DNA of 64,000 nt from Salinigranum halophilum. Its GTDB lineage: Archaea; Halobacteriota; Halobacteria; Halobacteriales; Haloferacaceae. The stretch spans positions 496,001-560,000 of the forward strand of contig NZ_SSNL01000004.1 in the NCBI RefSeq assembly GCF_007004735.1, given 5' to 3'. Below the pieces are notes generated by a model. The model worked only from the letters and a program-made list of their open reading frames with translations, did no database searches and had not been told where the DNA came from. Position 1 is the first letter of the stretch. Each line of letters opens with the position of its first letter. A program made the position numbers and the translations under genes. This document shows positions 1 through 8,875 of the stretch, one piece after another.

Positions 1-234
1 TTCGTCTTCGTCACCTCCACCATCGGGACGTTCAAGCTCTTCTCCGAGCCCGTCATCATCAACGGAGGCGGCGCGCCGCTGGAGTCGACGATCACCATCG
101 TGCAGTACATCTACCAGACGGCGTTCATCGACTTCCGCCTCGGCTACGCGAGCGCGCTCACCTACGTCCTCATCGGCGTGGTGAGCGTCCTCTCGATGGT
201 CCAGCTCCGGGTCGGGGGTGAGGGCGATGCGTGA
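1..234 (+). CDS. Sugar ABC transporter permease, MalF/UgpA type (5' end outside window)
   Basis: The open frame runs from the first base to a TGA at 232-234, so only the last 77 residues are seen. They contain the end of a membrane-protein frame with the stretch KLFSEPVIINGGG, followed by hydrophobic segments, which is typical of the C-terminal part of MalF/UgpA-type importer permeases. The stop overlaps the start of the next permease gene by 8 nt, and an ATPase gene follows, giving the usual order permease-permease-ATPase of a CUT1 carbohydrate importer. The substrate-binding protein would be expected upstream of this window. The substrate cannot be told from this fragment. Confidence 0.85.
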   Translation, partial: FVFVTSTIGTFKLFSEPVIINGGGAPLESTITIVQYIYQTAFIDFRLGYASALTYVLIGVVSVLSMVQLRVGGEGDA

Positions 235-1150
235 GGAGACCCGTCGCGAGGGCGTCTGGCAGTTCCTCACCTACACCTTCATCCTGCTGGGGACGGTCGT
301 GACGCTGGTCCCGCTGTACTGGATCGTCGTCGCGGCGACCCTCCCCGAGTCGGAGTTCCTCTCCTCGACGGACCCGCAGTTGATTCCGGGCGGGGAGTTC
401 CTCGGGAACTTCCAGTCGCTGCAGGCGCGCGAGAACGTCCAGTTCGTCGGCTCACTCGGCGAGATGCACGAGTACATCCAGCTCGGCCCGGTCTACTTCG
501 CGTACGACGTCTGGCACCTGTGGAACCCCGGTGCCATCGAGAACAGCATCTTCATCGCCGTCACCTACACGCTGCTGTCGCTCGTGCTCTGTTCGATGGC
601 CGGCTTCGCGTTCGCGAAGTACGAGTTCCGCTTCAAGAAGCCCATCTTCTACGCCATCCTCGCGACCCTCATCCTGCCCATCCAGCTGCTCGTCATCCCG
701 CTGTTCCTCCTGATGAGCCAGCTGGACATGACCAACACCTACTGGGCCATCATCTTACCGTGGGCGGCCAACCCGCTCGGTATCTTCCTCATGCGGCAGA
801 ACATGAAGTCCATCCCGGACGCCCTCTTGGAGTCGGCGCGGATGGACGGCGCGACGGAGTTCCAGCTGTACTACAAGATCGCGCTGCCGACGATGAAGTC
901 CTCGCTCGCGGCGCTGGCCATCATCCTCTTTCTGTTCCAGTGGAACCTCTTCTTGTTCCCGCTCGTCATCCTCGAACAGAGCAAGTACACTATCCCGGTC
1001 GCCATCAACCAGCTCGTCGGTGCCCAGCGCGTCTACTACGACCAGATCATGGTCGCGGCGACCCTCTCTATCGTTCCGATCTTCCTGCTCTTCTTGTTCC
1101 TCCAGAAACAGTTCGTCAGCGGTATCCTCGCGGGGTCGGTCAAGGAGTAA
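227..1150 (+). CDS. Sugar ABC transporter permease, MalG/UgpE type
   Basis: Inner-membrane subunit of a carbohydrate importer, 307 residues. A transmembrane helix at about residues 13-35 is followed by a long extracellular loop, then about five more helices. The conserved cytoplasmic EAA loop that docks on the ATPase is visible near residues 200-220 (ESARMDGATEFQLYYKIALP). I chose the ATG at 227 over the in-frame GTG at 218; both overlap the upstream permease stop, so translation is probably coupled. It sits 3 nt before the ATPase gene and forms one operon with it. The MalG-family assignment is firm; the sugar is unknown. Confidence 0.93.
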   Translation: MREETRREGVWQFLTYTFILLGTVVTLVPLYWIVVAATLPESEFLSSTDPQLIPGGEFLGNFQSLQARENVQFVGSLGEMHEYIQLGPVYFAYDVWHLWNPGAIENSIFIAVTYTLLSLVLCSMAGFAFAKYEFRFKKPIFYAILATLILPIQLLVIPLFLLMSQLDMTNTYWAIILPWAANPLGIFLMRQNMKSIPDALLESARMDGATEFQLYYKIALPTMKSSLAALAIILFLFQWNLFLFPLVILEQSKYTIPVAINQLVGAQRVYYDQIMVAATLSIVPIFLLFLFLQKQFVSGILAGSVKE

Positions 1151-1153
1151 CTC

Positions 1154-2275
1154 ATGTCAGGAATCACACTCGAGACGGTACGGAAGGAGTTCGGTGACGG
1201 CGGCGAGACGGTCCTCGCCGTCGACGACGTCGACCTCGAAATCGCCGACGGGGAGTTCCTCGTCCTCGTCGGCCCCTCGGGGTGCGGGAAGACCACGACG
1301 CTTCGTTGCATCGCGGGGCTCGAAGACGTGACCGCCGGGACCATCTCCTTCGGCACCCGCGACGTCACGCCGCTTCGAGCGCGCGACCGCGACGTGGCGA
1401 TGGTGTTCCAGAACTACGCGCTCTACCCGCATATGAGCGTGAAGAAGAACATCGGGTTCGGCCTCCGACTGTCGACGCAGCTCTCCTCCGCGGAGATCGA
1501 CTCGCGCGTCGAGGAGACCGCCGAGATGCTCGGCATCTCCGAACTCCTCGGCGACAAGCCGAAGGAACTCTCGGGCGGCCAGCAACAGCGGGTCGCGCTG
1601 GGTCGGGCCATCATCCGCGAGCCGGAGGTGTTCTTGATGGACGAGCCGCTCTCGAACCTGGACGCGAAGCTCCGCGCGCAGATGCGGACCGAACTCCAGG
1701 AGCTCCAGCACCAACTGGGCACCACGACGGTGTACGTCACGCACGACCAGACGGAGGCGATGGCGATGGGCGACCGCATCGCCGTCATGGACGACGGTGT
1801 CCTCCAGCAGGTCGGCCGGCCCGAGGAGGTGTACCTCTCGCCGACCAACGAGTTCGTCGCCGACTTCATCGGGAGCCCCTCCATCAACCTCTTCACCGCC
1901 GACGTCGACGGGACGACCCTCTCGGGGCCCGGAGGGTTCACCTACGACCTCTCGGCGGCCTCGCTCGTCGATGGCCGCGACCGGGTCAGAGTGGGAATCC
2001 GCCCGGAGGACGTGACGCTCGTCCCCGAGGGCGGCACGCAGGCGACCGTCAACGTCGCCGAACACATGGGGAACGAGAACTTCCTCTATCTCGACCTCGC
2101 CGGGCGGGAACTCACCGCTCGGATCGACAGCGCCATCCGCCCGGAGGCCGGTCAGACGATTCAGTTCACCTTCGAGGAGGAGGCGCTGTACCTGTTCGAC
2201 ACGCGGACGGGGGAGGCGGTGAAGACGAAGACCGACGACGCCGACGCGGACGTCAGAGCGCTCATCTCGGGGTGA
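1154..2275 (+). CDS. Sugar ABC transporter ATP-binding protein (MalK/UgpC/MsmK type)
   Basis: Cytoplasmic ATPase that powers the importer encoded just upstream, 373 residues. Walker A GPSGCGKTT is at 40-48, the Q-loop Gln at about 86, the signature LSGGQQQR at 139-146 and Walker B VFLMDE at 159-164, followed by the D-loop SNLDAK. The C-terminal 130 residues are a TOBE/OB-type regulatory region, as in MalK and UgpC, which in this family can bind sugar-specific regulators. It starts 3 nt after the permease stop and is the last gene of the operon; the next gene begins 77 nt later. Confidence 0.95.
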   Translation: MSGITLETVRKEFGDGGETVLAVDDVDLEIADGEFLVLVGPSGCGKTTTLRCIAGLEDVTAGTISFGTRDVTPLRARDRDVAMVFQNYALYPHMSVKKNIGFGLRLSTQLSSAEIDSRVEETAEMLGISELLGDKPKELSGGQQQRVALGRAIIREPEVFLMDEPLSNLDAKLRAQMRTELQELQHQLGTTTVYVTHDQTEAMAMGDRIAVMDDGVLQQVGRPEEVYLSPTNEFVADFIGSPSINLFTADVDGTTLSGPGGFTYDLSAASLVDGRDRVRVGIRPEDVTLVPEGGTQATVNVAEHMGNENFLYLDLAGRELTARIDSAIRPEAGQTIQFTFEEEALYLFDTRTGEAVKTKTDDADADVRALISG

Positions 2276-2352
2276 GCGCGCGGGGGACGGGAGTACCGGC
2301 AGTCCCGACAGCACACCACATCTGTTTTCCACCCCTCACGAGTGGCAGGGGT

Positions 2353-3630
2353 ATGGACCTGGACTGGCAGACGGCACGGACGCGCCGGTGGCTGATGTGG
2401 GGCGTGCTCGCGCTCGGGTTCTTCCTCGTGAGCTTCAACCGCGTCACGACGGGCGTCCTCGCCGAGGACCTCACCCGGGCGTTCGGGCTGACGGCCACCG
2501 AACTGTCCGTCCTCCACTCCTCGTTCTTCTACATCTACGCGCTGCTGCAGCTGCCGGCCGGCGTGCTCGTCGACCGCTACGGCCCGCGCCGCGTCAGTTC
2601 GACGGGAATCGTCGTGATGAGCGTCGGCGTCTGCGGCTTCGCGCTCAGCGGCTCGCTCGTCACGGGCTTTCTCACGCGGACGCTCGTCGGCCTCGGCGGG
2701 AGCGTCATCTACCTCTCGGTCCTCCGGTTCGGCGCGAACTGGTTCCGCCCAAACGAGTTCGCGACCGTCGTGGGAATCAGCATCGCCGTCTCCGGAATCG
2801 GTGGACTCGCCGCGACCACGCCACTCGCCGTCTTCGTCGCCGCCGCGGGGTGGCGGGTCGCGACGCTCACCGCGGGCGTCGGGGGACTCGTTCTCGGAGT
2901 GAGCGTCTACCTGGCCGTCCGGGACTCGCCCGCCCACGCCGGCCTCGACGCGCCGACGGGCGTCGCGAGCGGGGCGGACGTGACCGGGGAAGTGAACGTC
3001 CTCGCGAACACGCGCCGTGTGCTGTCGAGCCTCGACGCGTGGCTCCTGGGGGTGATGCTCTTTCTCGTCATCGGGACCAACCTCACCATCCTCGGGCTGT
3101 GGGGCGTCCCCTACCTCGTGCACGTCTACGACCTCGGCGTCCCGCGGGCGTCGACGGTCGTCCTCGTGGGAACGCTCGGCCTCGTCGTTGGCTCGCCGCT
3201 GTTCGGCTGGCTCTCCGACCGCGCGGGCACCCGTCTCGGCTTCGTCTTCGCGGGCACCGTCGCGTTCACCCTCTGCTATGCAATCATCGCGGTGACCGGG
3301 CGGCCGCCGCTCGTCGTCGTCGCGGGCGTCTTCTTCTTCGCGAACTTCGTCAGCGGGGCGACGTCGCTGTCGTACACGCTGATCAAAGAGCGGTATCCGG
3401 CGTCGGCCAGCGGTGTCGCAACGGGGGCGCTCAACAGCCTCGGCTACGCGGGCGCGGCCGTCGTCCCCGCGGTGATGGGCGTGACGCTCGACGCGTACTG
3501 GACCGGCCAGACCGTCGCCGGCAGCCGCATCTACAGCCTCGCGGGCTACCGCCTCGCGTTCGGCTTCGCGACGCTCGCCGGCCTCGTCGGCGTCGCCTGC
3601 ACCCTCCTGGTCGCCAGCCGGCGAGAGTGA
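2353..3630 (+). CDS. MFS transporter
   Basis: Secondary carrier of the major facilitator superfamily, 425 residues with about 12 predicted transmembrane helices. The loop between helices 2 and 3 carries the family motif in the form AGVLVDRYGPRR (about residues 70-81), and an equivalent GWLSDRAGTR occurs after helix 8. The same frame is open far upstream inside the ATPase gene, but the ATG at 2353 precedes the first hydrophobic helix and follows an AGGGG ribosome-binding-like stretch. Layout resembles nitrate/nitrite or organic-anion MFS carriers; the substrate is not recognisable. It may be co-transcribed with the ABC operon. Confidence 0.9.
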   Translation: MDLDWQTARTRRWLMWGVLALGFFLVSFNRVTTGVLAEDLTRAFGLTATELSVLHSSFFYIYALLQLPAGVLVDRYGPRRVSSTGIVVMSVGVCGFALSGSLVTGFLTRTLVGLGGSVIYLSVLRFGANWFRPNEFATVVGISIAVSGIGGLAATTPLAVFVAAAGWRVATLTAGVGGLVLGVSVYLAVRDSPAHAGLDAPTGVASGADVTGEVNVLANTRRVLSSLDAWLLGVMLFLVIGTNLTILGLWGVPYLVHVYDLGVPRASTVVLVGTLGLVVGSPLFGWLSDRAGTRLGFVFAGTVAFTLCYAIIAVTGRPPLVVVAGVFFFANFVSGATSLSYTLIKERYPASASGVATGALNSLGYAGAAVVPAVMGVTLDAYWTGQTVAGSRIYSLAGYRLAFGFATLAGLVGVACTLLVASRRE

Positions 3631-3640
3631 CCGAGCGGGG

Positions 3641-4930
3641 TCAGTCGACCGTCCCGCACCAGTCGACGGCCGTGAGCGCCAGCGCCTGGGCCGTCTCGAC
3701 GAGCGAGTCGATCTCGACGTACTCGTCCGCGCCGTGGATGTTCGCCCCCGACGGCCCCATCGTCGGTGCCGGGATGTCGTAGTAGCGGTTGTAGAAGCGC
3801 TCGTCGAGGCCGGCGTCGCCGCCGACGAAGCTCCCCTCGCGGCCGGTGACGCTCTCGGCGTGTCGCGTGACGAGCCGGGTGATCTCCTCGTCGACGCTCA
3901 CCTCGTGTGGGTCGGCGTTCCAGCCGAACCACTCGATGTCGGGGGGATGCGCCGAGAGCCACGGGTCGTCCTCGACGGCGGCGTCGATGGCGTCGAGTAT
4001 CTGCTCGCGAATCTCGGGTCGCGTCTCGCCCGGCGGCCAGCCGATACGGCACTCGAAGACGGCCTCGCTCGGGACCGTCGACGGCCACTCGCCCGAGTGG
4101 AAGGTGCCGACGTTGAGGTTGGTCGAGTCGGCGTCTGGGTCGCGGTTCAAGATGGGCTGGTACCTGATTCGTTCCTTCCGCTCCCGGTCGAGCGCGACGA
4201 GTTCCTCGATGATCGGGAGGGCCTTCTCGATGGCGTTGACACCCTCGTGGCCGCGGGCGGCGTGCGAGGACCGCCCCCCGACCGTGACCCGGAAGTACAT
4301 CGCCCCCGCGGAGGCGATGCCGACGTTGGGAATCTCCCACGGCTCGGAGATGATGGCCGCGTCGGGCTGGTAGCCGCGTTCGAGCGCCGAGAGGACGCCC
4401 CCGACGCCGCCGTCTTCCTCCTCGATGGTGGTCTGCAAGACGAGGTCGCCCGCGAGGTCGACGCCGAGGTCGTCGAGCATCTCGATGGCGTGGACGAACG
4501 CCGCGATGCCGCCTTTCATGTCGGCGCTCCCGCGACCGTAGAGCCGGCCGTCCGCGACCTCCGCTCCCCAGGGGTCGTACGTCCACTCGTCGGCGTCAAC
4601 CGGGACCACGTCGACGTGGCCGCTGAGTCCGAGCGACCGCCCCTCGCCGGCCCCCTCCCGGACGGCGGCGACGTTCGGGCGACCCTCGTAGCCGTGTTCG
4701 ACGAACGACGTCGTCTCGAAGTACGCCGGGTGGTCGCGGAGGACGTCGGGGTCCGGTTCCCACACGTCGGGGGTGAACCCCAGCGACTCGAACTTCTCGA
4801 CGACGTGCTCCTGGACGGCGGCCTCGTCACCCGTCACCGACGGCGTGCGGACCAGCGTCCGGAGGAAGTCGACCATCCGGTCGCGTTCGTCGTCGATTCG
4901 CGCGCGGAGTTCCTGCCTATCGACGGTCAT
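3641..4930 (-). CDS. M20-family metallopeptidase (ArgE/DapE/ACY1 type)
   Basis: Cytoplasmic zinc hydrolase that probably removes an acyl group or splits a small peptide, 429 residues. The metal ligands are in place: HVDVVP (His105, Asp107), GSADMKGG with Asp137, the catalytic Glu pair in TTIEEED (170-172), and a C-terminal GANIHGADE His. A dimerisation domain lies between about residues 200 and 320. The ATG at 4930 was preferred to upstream starts because homologous proteins begin near it. It is convergent with the MFS gene (10 nt between stops). The family covers acetylornithine deacetylase, succinyl-diaminopimelate desuccinylase and aminoacylases; sequence alone does not pick one. Confidence 0.9.
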   Translation of the reverse strand: MTVDRQELRARIDDERDRMVDFLRTLVRTPSVTGDEAAVQEHVVEKFESLGFTPDVWEPDPDVLRDHPAYFETTSFVEHGYEGRPNVAAVREGAGEGRSLGLSGHVDVVPVDADEWTYDPWGAEVADGRLYGRGSADMKGGIAAFVHAIEMLDDLGVDLAGDLVLQTTIEEEDGGVGGVLSALERGYQPDAAIISEPWEIPNVGIASAGAMYFRVTVGGRSSHAARGHEGVNAIEKALPIIEELVALDRERKERIRYQPILNRDPDADSTNLNVGTFHSGEWPSTVPSEAVFECRIGWPPGETRPEIREQILDAIDAAVEDDPWLSAHPPDIEWFGWNADPHEVSVDEEITRLVTRHAESVTGREGSFVGGDAGLDERFYNRYYDIPAPTMGPSGANIHGADEYVEIDSLVETAQALALTAVDWCGTVD

Positions 4931-5173
4931 CGTGGCAAGAGCTCGCACACACATCGTAACAGTGGTTTCGGTCTCACACGACGGCCGCGTCGGCCCCAGA
5001 CTGGCCGTCGGACGGCGCGATAAGTCCGGCTTAATCGGCGAATCGTCCGTGGGTCGCCCCGGCTTCGCTCGCCGGGGTCGCCGGACACCGTCACCGGCAG
5101 TCGTGATAGCGACACCGAAGGATAAGAGAGAGGATAACGCTGTGGCCGCGCTCGCTCGGCGGTGGAAACACAT

Positions 5174-5185
5174 GGTTTACTTTCC
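5174..5185 (+). promoter_or_regulatory. TATA-like promoter box before the 5209 lipoprotein gene
   Basis: The sequence GGTTTACTTTCC lies about 25-35 nt before the ATG at 5209. That spacing fits a leaderless haloarchaeal transcript. No Shine-Dalgarno stretch is seen before the start. Confidence 0.35.
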
Positions 5186-5208
5186 CCGTTACTTGCCAAC
5201 CGGGGTGT

Positions 5209-6219
5209 ATGAACCGGCGAACGTTCGTCGTACTCCTCGGGACAGTCACCGGCTGCAGTGCGCTCCCCTCGCCCGACGGGTCCGGCGAGGCGTCGATGGG
5301 GACACAGACGGCGACATCGCGTCCCGACGCGACCACCGCAACCGAGACGCCGACGGCCGCACCGACGGAGACGGCGACCCGGACTGCCACGGAGGAGCCG
5401 CCGCCGACGGAGACCGAGACGCCGACGCCGACTGCGGCCGAAGAGCGGGGCGCGGCCGCACTGGACCGGGCCGAGCAGGCGCTGACCGACATCGTCGAGA
5501 CGTTCACCGCCGAGTACGGCTCTGAGCTCACCGCCGTGGACGCGACGAGCGTCGAGTTCTTGAGCCTCGACTACGAGCTCCAGCTCGCGTTCGCCGATGC
5601 ACAGGGTGCGTACACCGACGCGCGACAGGTGGCGGCGAACGCAGAACAGGAGCAACGAGCCGCCTGGATGAGCGACTGCTGGCAGTTCCTGCAGGGGGCG
5701 CGAAAGACGCAGACGGAGGTCGTCCAGGGGTACGTCCGCCTCGACCGCGCACGGGAGGCGTTCGAGGCGGCCGAGCCGGACCCCGCGCGGACCGCTATCG
5801 ACGAACTCGCCACGCGGCGGCGGCGGGCGTCGACCCGCTACGAACAGCTCCAGGCCGAGTCGACGGCCGAGGCGGCCTCGGTCATCGGCCCGATCTCCGT
5901 CGAGGAGTACCGGAACAAGCTCGCACAGCTCGACGCAGACATCGACATCTACCACGAGTTGAACGGCACGCTCGACGAGTTCGCCGAGGGGATCAAGTGG
6001 TTCAAACTGGCCGAGATCGAGTTCGACGAGGAGAACCGGAACGTCCAGGACGCGGAGAACAAAGCCGAGACCGCGGAGGACATCCTCTACGACGTGACGA
6101 GCGACCTCCGCTCGATCATCAAGGCCGCCGACGACAACACCACGCTCGTCCCGATGGTCAAAGAGCTCCGGGCCGTCGCGCTCGACAAGGCCGAGACCGC
6201 GAGCGAGATGGACAACTGA
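5209..6219 (+). CDS. Thr-rich lipoprotein, haloarchaeal hypothetical
   Basis: Exported protein of 336 residues with no recognised function. The N-terminus has an Arg pair, a short hydrophobic stretch and a lipobox ending at Cys16 (VTGC), so a lipid anchor is likely. Residues 30-75 are a Thr/Pro/Glu linker of the kind that is often O-glycosylated at the haloarchaeal surface. The remaining 260 residues are charged and mostly helical, with several heptad-like stretches (for example LDRAREAFEAAEPD), suggesting a coiled-coil helical domain. The neighbours do not suggest a role. It runs convergently into the 6330-7790 gene, with a large hairpin in between. Confidence 0.75.
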   Translation: MNRRTFVVLLGTVTGCSALPSPDGSGEASMGTQTATSRPDATTATETPTAAPTETATRTATEEPPPTETETPTPTAAEERGAAALDRAEQALTDIVETFTAEYGSELTAVDATSVEFLSLDYELQLAFADAQGAYTDARQVAANAEQEQRAAWMSDCWQFLQGARKTQTEVVQGYVRLDRAREAFEAAEPDPARTAIDELATRRRRASTRYEQLQAESTAEAASVIGPISVEEYRNKLAQLDADIDIYHELNGTLDEFAEGIKWFKLAEIEFDEENRNVQDAENKAETAEDILYDVTSDLRSIIKAADDNTTLVPMVKELRAVALDKAETASEMDN

Positions 6220-6301
6220 TACTGTTTACTGGAACCGTTTACCGGCGCTCCGCCGACCTGTCTTGGCGGAGCGCCGGTAACGACTTACAATAAAGAGTAT
6301 G
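6218..6301. repeat. Long palindromic element between convergent genes
   Basis: A perfect 16-nt inverted repeat (TTACCGGCGCTCCGCC at 6239-6254 and its complement at 6265-6280) encloses a 10-nt loop. Outside it a second, imperfect pairing continues for about 20 nt on each side: of the 28 positions ending with the start of the perfect arm, about 20 match. The whole unit fills the gap between two convergent genes. It could be a bidirectional transcription terminator or a miniature mobile element. No terminal duplication was recognised. Confidence 0.75.
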
Positions 6302-6329
6302 AGGCTGTCGGCGCGGAGCGGCCGCGGGC

Positions 6330-7790
6330 TCAGTCGCGTCGGTGGTCGACGAGCCCGACGCCGACGAGGCCGAGCGAAAGGAGGGTGACGAGCAGCTGGA
6401 ACTCGCCGAACCAGATGGGCAGTCGCGGGACGACGGCCTTGATGCCGACGAGCAGGAGCGAGAGGCCGGGGATGTCGGCGGCGCTGAGCCCACCGCTCGA
6501 CGCGGGCTGCTGGGTGGGCGCGGCTGCTGCCGACGTCGCAGGGCCGTCGCCGGTCCCGTCGGTGGACGCGCTCGTGTCCGTCCCGTTCGTCGTCTGCGCC
6601 GAGGACGCGGGGTCGCCGGCGACCTCGCCGAGGGGGATGGGGTCCGCCTCGTACGGGATGAGCGGCGTCGCGTAGCTCCACACGACCTCGCCCCCGGGCG
6701 TCACCTCGAAGACGCGGCGGTTCAGCGAGTCGGTGACGAGCGTGTTGCCGTTCTCGAGGCGGTCGGCGTCGCGGGGCCACTGGAGCACGAGGCCGCCCGC
6801 CTCCTCGAGCGTCCAGGCCTCCTCCCACGAGCCCGACTCGGTCCGGTGGAGTTCGACGACGCGGTCGTTCTCGCTGTCGGCGACCAGCACGCGGCCGTCG
6901 CCGAGCCACTGCGGGTTGTGCTGGTGGTTCATCACGTCGGGATTGCCACAGCGGACGTCGCCGTCGTCGTCGAAGTCGGCGAGCTGACCACCTTTCGTAC
7001 AGGAGCTGTCGCTCCCGCCCGTGTCCTCGTTGATGACCTCGACGACGCCCTCGCCGCGCTCGACGACGAGCAACTGGTTGGCGTTGCGGACCGAGACGAG
7101 GAACCGTTCGTCGCCGAGGTAGTCGACGTCGTTGATGTGGAGCCAGTCGCGGCGGGTCACGTCCGGGGGCGCGTCGTAGAAGCCGCTCTCTTTCGCGTTC
7201 CACTCCCAGGTCACCTCGCCGTCGGCGACGATGGCGATGCGCTCGTACTCCATGTCGGCGAAGACGAACCGTCCGTCACCCATCGGCTCGACGTCGTGCA
7301 CCTCGCTGTGGGTCGGGCCGCGGATGGGGAAGCTGTACTCGGAGACGACCTCCGGAGTCGAGCCGTTGGAGGGGTCTAACACCCGGTAGCCCGTCTTCGT
7401 ACACGGTGGCTCGTAGGGGTCACACCCCGTCCGGTAGCCGTTGTGCATGAAGCCCGCGACGACGTTGCCGTTCGCCATCGTGGTCGCGTCGAAGTAGCTG
7501 TCGCGGTCGTTGATCTTCCAGACCACCTCCTGGTCGTCGAGGCGGTAGACGCTGCCCTGTTTCTGCCAGTTCGTGCCGCCGCCCTGTGAGCCGACGAGGA
7601 CGTGCGGGCCGCCGGTCGTCGGAGCCGTCGCCTGGCCGTCCGTCGCCTGTGTGGCGGGGCCGGTCCCGACCAGGCCGGACTGGGCCGCGGTCACGCTACG
7701 AGACGGTGCCGTCGCCGCGCTGACGACGAGCGTCGACGAGAGGACCACGAGTCCGACGATGGCGAGGGTGACGCCACGGGAGAGTCTCAT
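6330..7790 (-). CDS. Arylsulfotransferase-like secreted beta-propeller with C-terminal membrane anchor
   Basis: A 486-residue exported protein. An N-terminal hydrophobic signal (residues 7-27) is followed by a Thr-rich spacer. About 320 residues of propeller repeats follow, with blade motifs such as GNVVAGFMHNGYR, DGRFVFADMEYERI, NPQWLGDGRVLVADSENDRV and ENGNTLVTDSLNRRVFEV. This pattern matches the ASST/arylsulfotransferase_2 group. After an Ala/Thr/Ser-rich linker two hydrophobic segments at the C-terminus (about 430-480) should anchor it with the propeller outside. ASST enzymes move sulfate between phenolic compounds using an active-site His; the HxH in VMNHQHNPQW is a candidate. Whether it really transfers sulfate is unknown. 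Confidence 0.8.
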   Translation of the reverse strand: MRLSRGVTLAIVGLVVLSSTLVVSAATAPSRSVTAAQSGLVGTGPATQATDGQATAPTTGGPHVLVGSQGGGTNWQKQGSVYRLDDQEVVWKINDRDSYFDATTMANGNVVAGFMHNGYRTGCDPYEPPCTKTGYRVLDPSNGSTPEVVSEYSFPIRGPTHSEVHDVEPMGDGRFVFADMEYERIAIVADGEVTWEWNAKESGFYDAPPDVTRRDWLHINDVDYLGDERFLVSVRNANQLLVVERGEGVVEVINEDTGGSDSSCTKGGQLADFDDDGDVRCGNPDVMNHQHNPQWLGDGRVLVADSENDRVVELHRTESGSWEEAWTLEEAGGLVLQWPRDADRLENGNTLVTDSLNRRVFEVTPGGEVVWSYATPLIPYEADPIPLGEVAGDPASSAQTTNGTDTSASTDGTGDGPATSAAAAPTQQPASSGGLSAADIPGLSLLLVGIKAVVPRLPIWFGEFQLLVTLLSLGLVGVGLVDHRRD

Positions 7791-7853
7791 TGCGGCAGGG
7801 TAGACACCCCATGGGATGAAACCCTTCTGGTGTGTGGCGGCTGAGAGGTCGGG

Positions 7854-8768
7854 CTACGCCGACCCCGAGAGCCGGGGAAACGGCCGCGCCACGTCCTCGC
7901 CGGGCGGGGCGAACCGCTCGGGGTGGAGTACCCAGGCGAACGCCTCGAGCGTGTCGACGAGACGGGGACCCGGTCGGTTGACGTAGTGGTTCCCGTCGAC
8001 GACGACGGCGCGGTCGTCACGGACGGCGCGCAACTCGTCCCACCCGGGGCGTGTCGTGAGGTCAGCGAGCGACGCGATGGTGCGGTCGACGCCGAACCCA
8101 CACGGGGCGGCGACGAGCACGTCGGGGTCGGCGGTTCGTACCCGGTCCCACTCGACCGGACCCGACTCGTCACCCGCGGTCCCGAGTTCGAACCGACCGC
8201 CGGCGAGTTCGACCAGTTCGGGCACCCAGTGACCGCTGACCATCACGGGGTCGAGCCAGTCCAGCACGGTCGCCGTCGGTCGCTCGCCGTCGGGGACGGT
8301 CTCCCGGACGGCCGCCACCCGCTCGCGGAGGTCGGCGACGAGGGTCTGTGCCGCCGCGTCCCGGTCGAGCGCCCGGCCGAGCCTCGCGATGTCGTCGAAG
8401 ACGTCGTCGAGCGAGTGGGGGTGGGTCGCGACGAGGTCGGCGTCGAGGTCGAGGTCCGAGAGCGCCCCGCGCACGACGGACTCGTCGACGGCGCAGACGT
8501 CACACAGCCCCTGGGTGACGACCACGTCGGGGTCGAGTTCGCGGAGGCGGTCGCGGTCGAGTTCGTAGACGCCCCCGTCGTCGAGCGAGTCGTGGACCCG
8601 GTCGTCGATGTCGCGACTCGACCCGTCGGTGTCGATGCGAGAGCGGACGACCGTCGGGACGTCCGCGACACGGGATGGGTAGTCGCACTCGTGAGTGACG
8701 CCGACGGGGTCGACGCCGAGCGCACAGCAGATCTCCGTCGCCGAGGGCAGGAGTGAGACGACACGCAT
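7854..8768 (-). CDS. Cobalamin-binding / BtuF-like periplasmic-binding-fold protein
   Basis: A 304-residue protein of the class III metal/cobalamin-binding fold (PBP2-type, two lobes joined by a long helix). The start MRVVSLLPSATEI and the later stretch VVTQGLCDVCAVDE are typical of archaeal and bacterial cobalamin-binding BtuF relatives, and the PGWDELRAVRDDR stretch is typical of the second lobe. There is no signal peptide or lipobox, which separates it from true BtuF. Members without a signal often sit away from BtuCD; their role is not settled. The ATG at 8768 was used because upstream codons are Arg/Pro-rich and not homologous in character. It is divergent from the 8876 epimerase gene. 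Confidence 0.82.
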   Translation of the reverse strand: MRVVSLLPSATEICCALGVDPVGVTHECDYPSRVADVPTVVRSRIDTDGSSRDIDDRVHDSLDDGGVYELDRDRLRELDPDVVVTQGLCDVCAVDESVVRGALSDLDLDADLVATHPHSLDDVFDDIARLGRALDRDAAAQTLVADLRERVAAVRETVPDGERPTATVLDWLDPVMVSGHWVPELVELAGGRFELGTAGDESGPVEWDRVRTADPDVLVAAPCGFGVDRTIASLADLTTRPGWDELRAVRDDRAVVVDGNHYVNRPGPRLVDTLEAFAWVLHPERFAPPGEDVARPFPRLSGSA

Positions 8769-8842
8769 GCGTGTTGGGAGGGAACACACGCTCAAAAGCC
8801 CGCGGGCCGCGGCGGTCGGTGAACGTGGCCGAGCAATGACAA

Positions 8843-8852
8843 CTGATAAACT
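8843..8852 (+). promoter_or_regulatory. TATA-like box before the epimerase gene
   Basis: CTGATAAACT lies 24-33 nt before the ATG at 8876, in an otherwise GC-rich stretch. The spacing predicts a leaderless transcript. Confidence 0.45.
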
Positions 8853-8875
8853 CCCCTGCGGGACACCGTACGGAC

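Noticed and set aside
1157-2332. A 391-codon minus-strand frame
   Set aside because: It is antisense to the ABC ATPase, which has all expected motifs.
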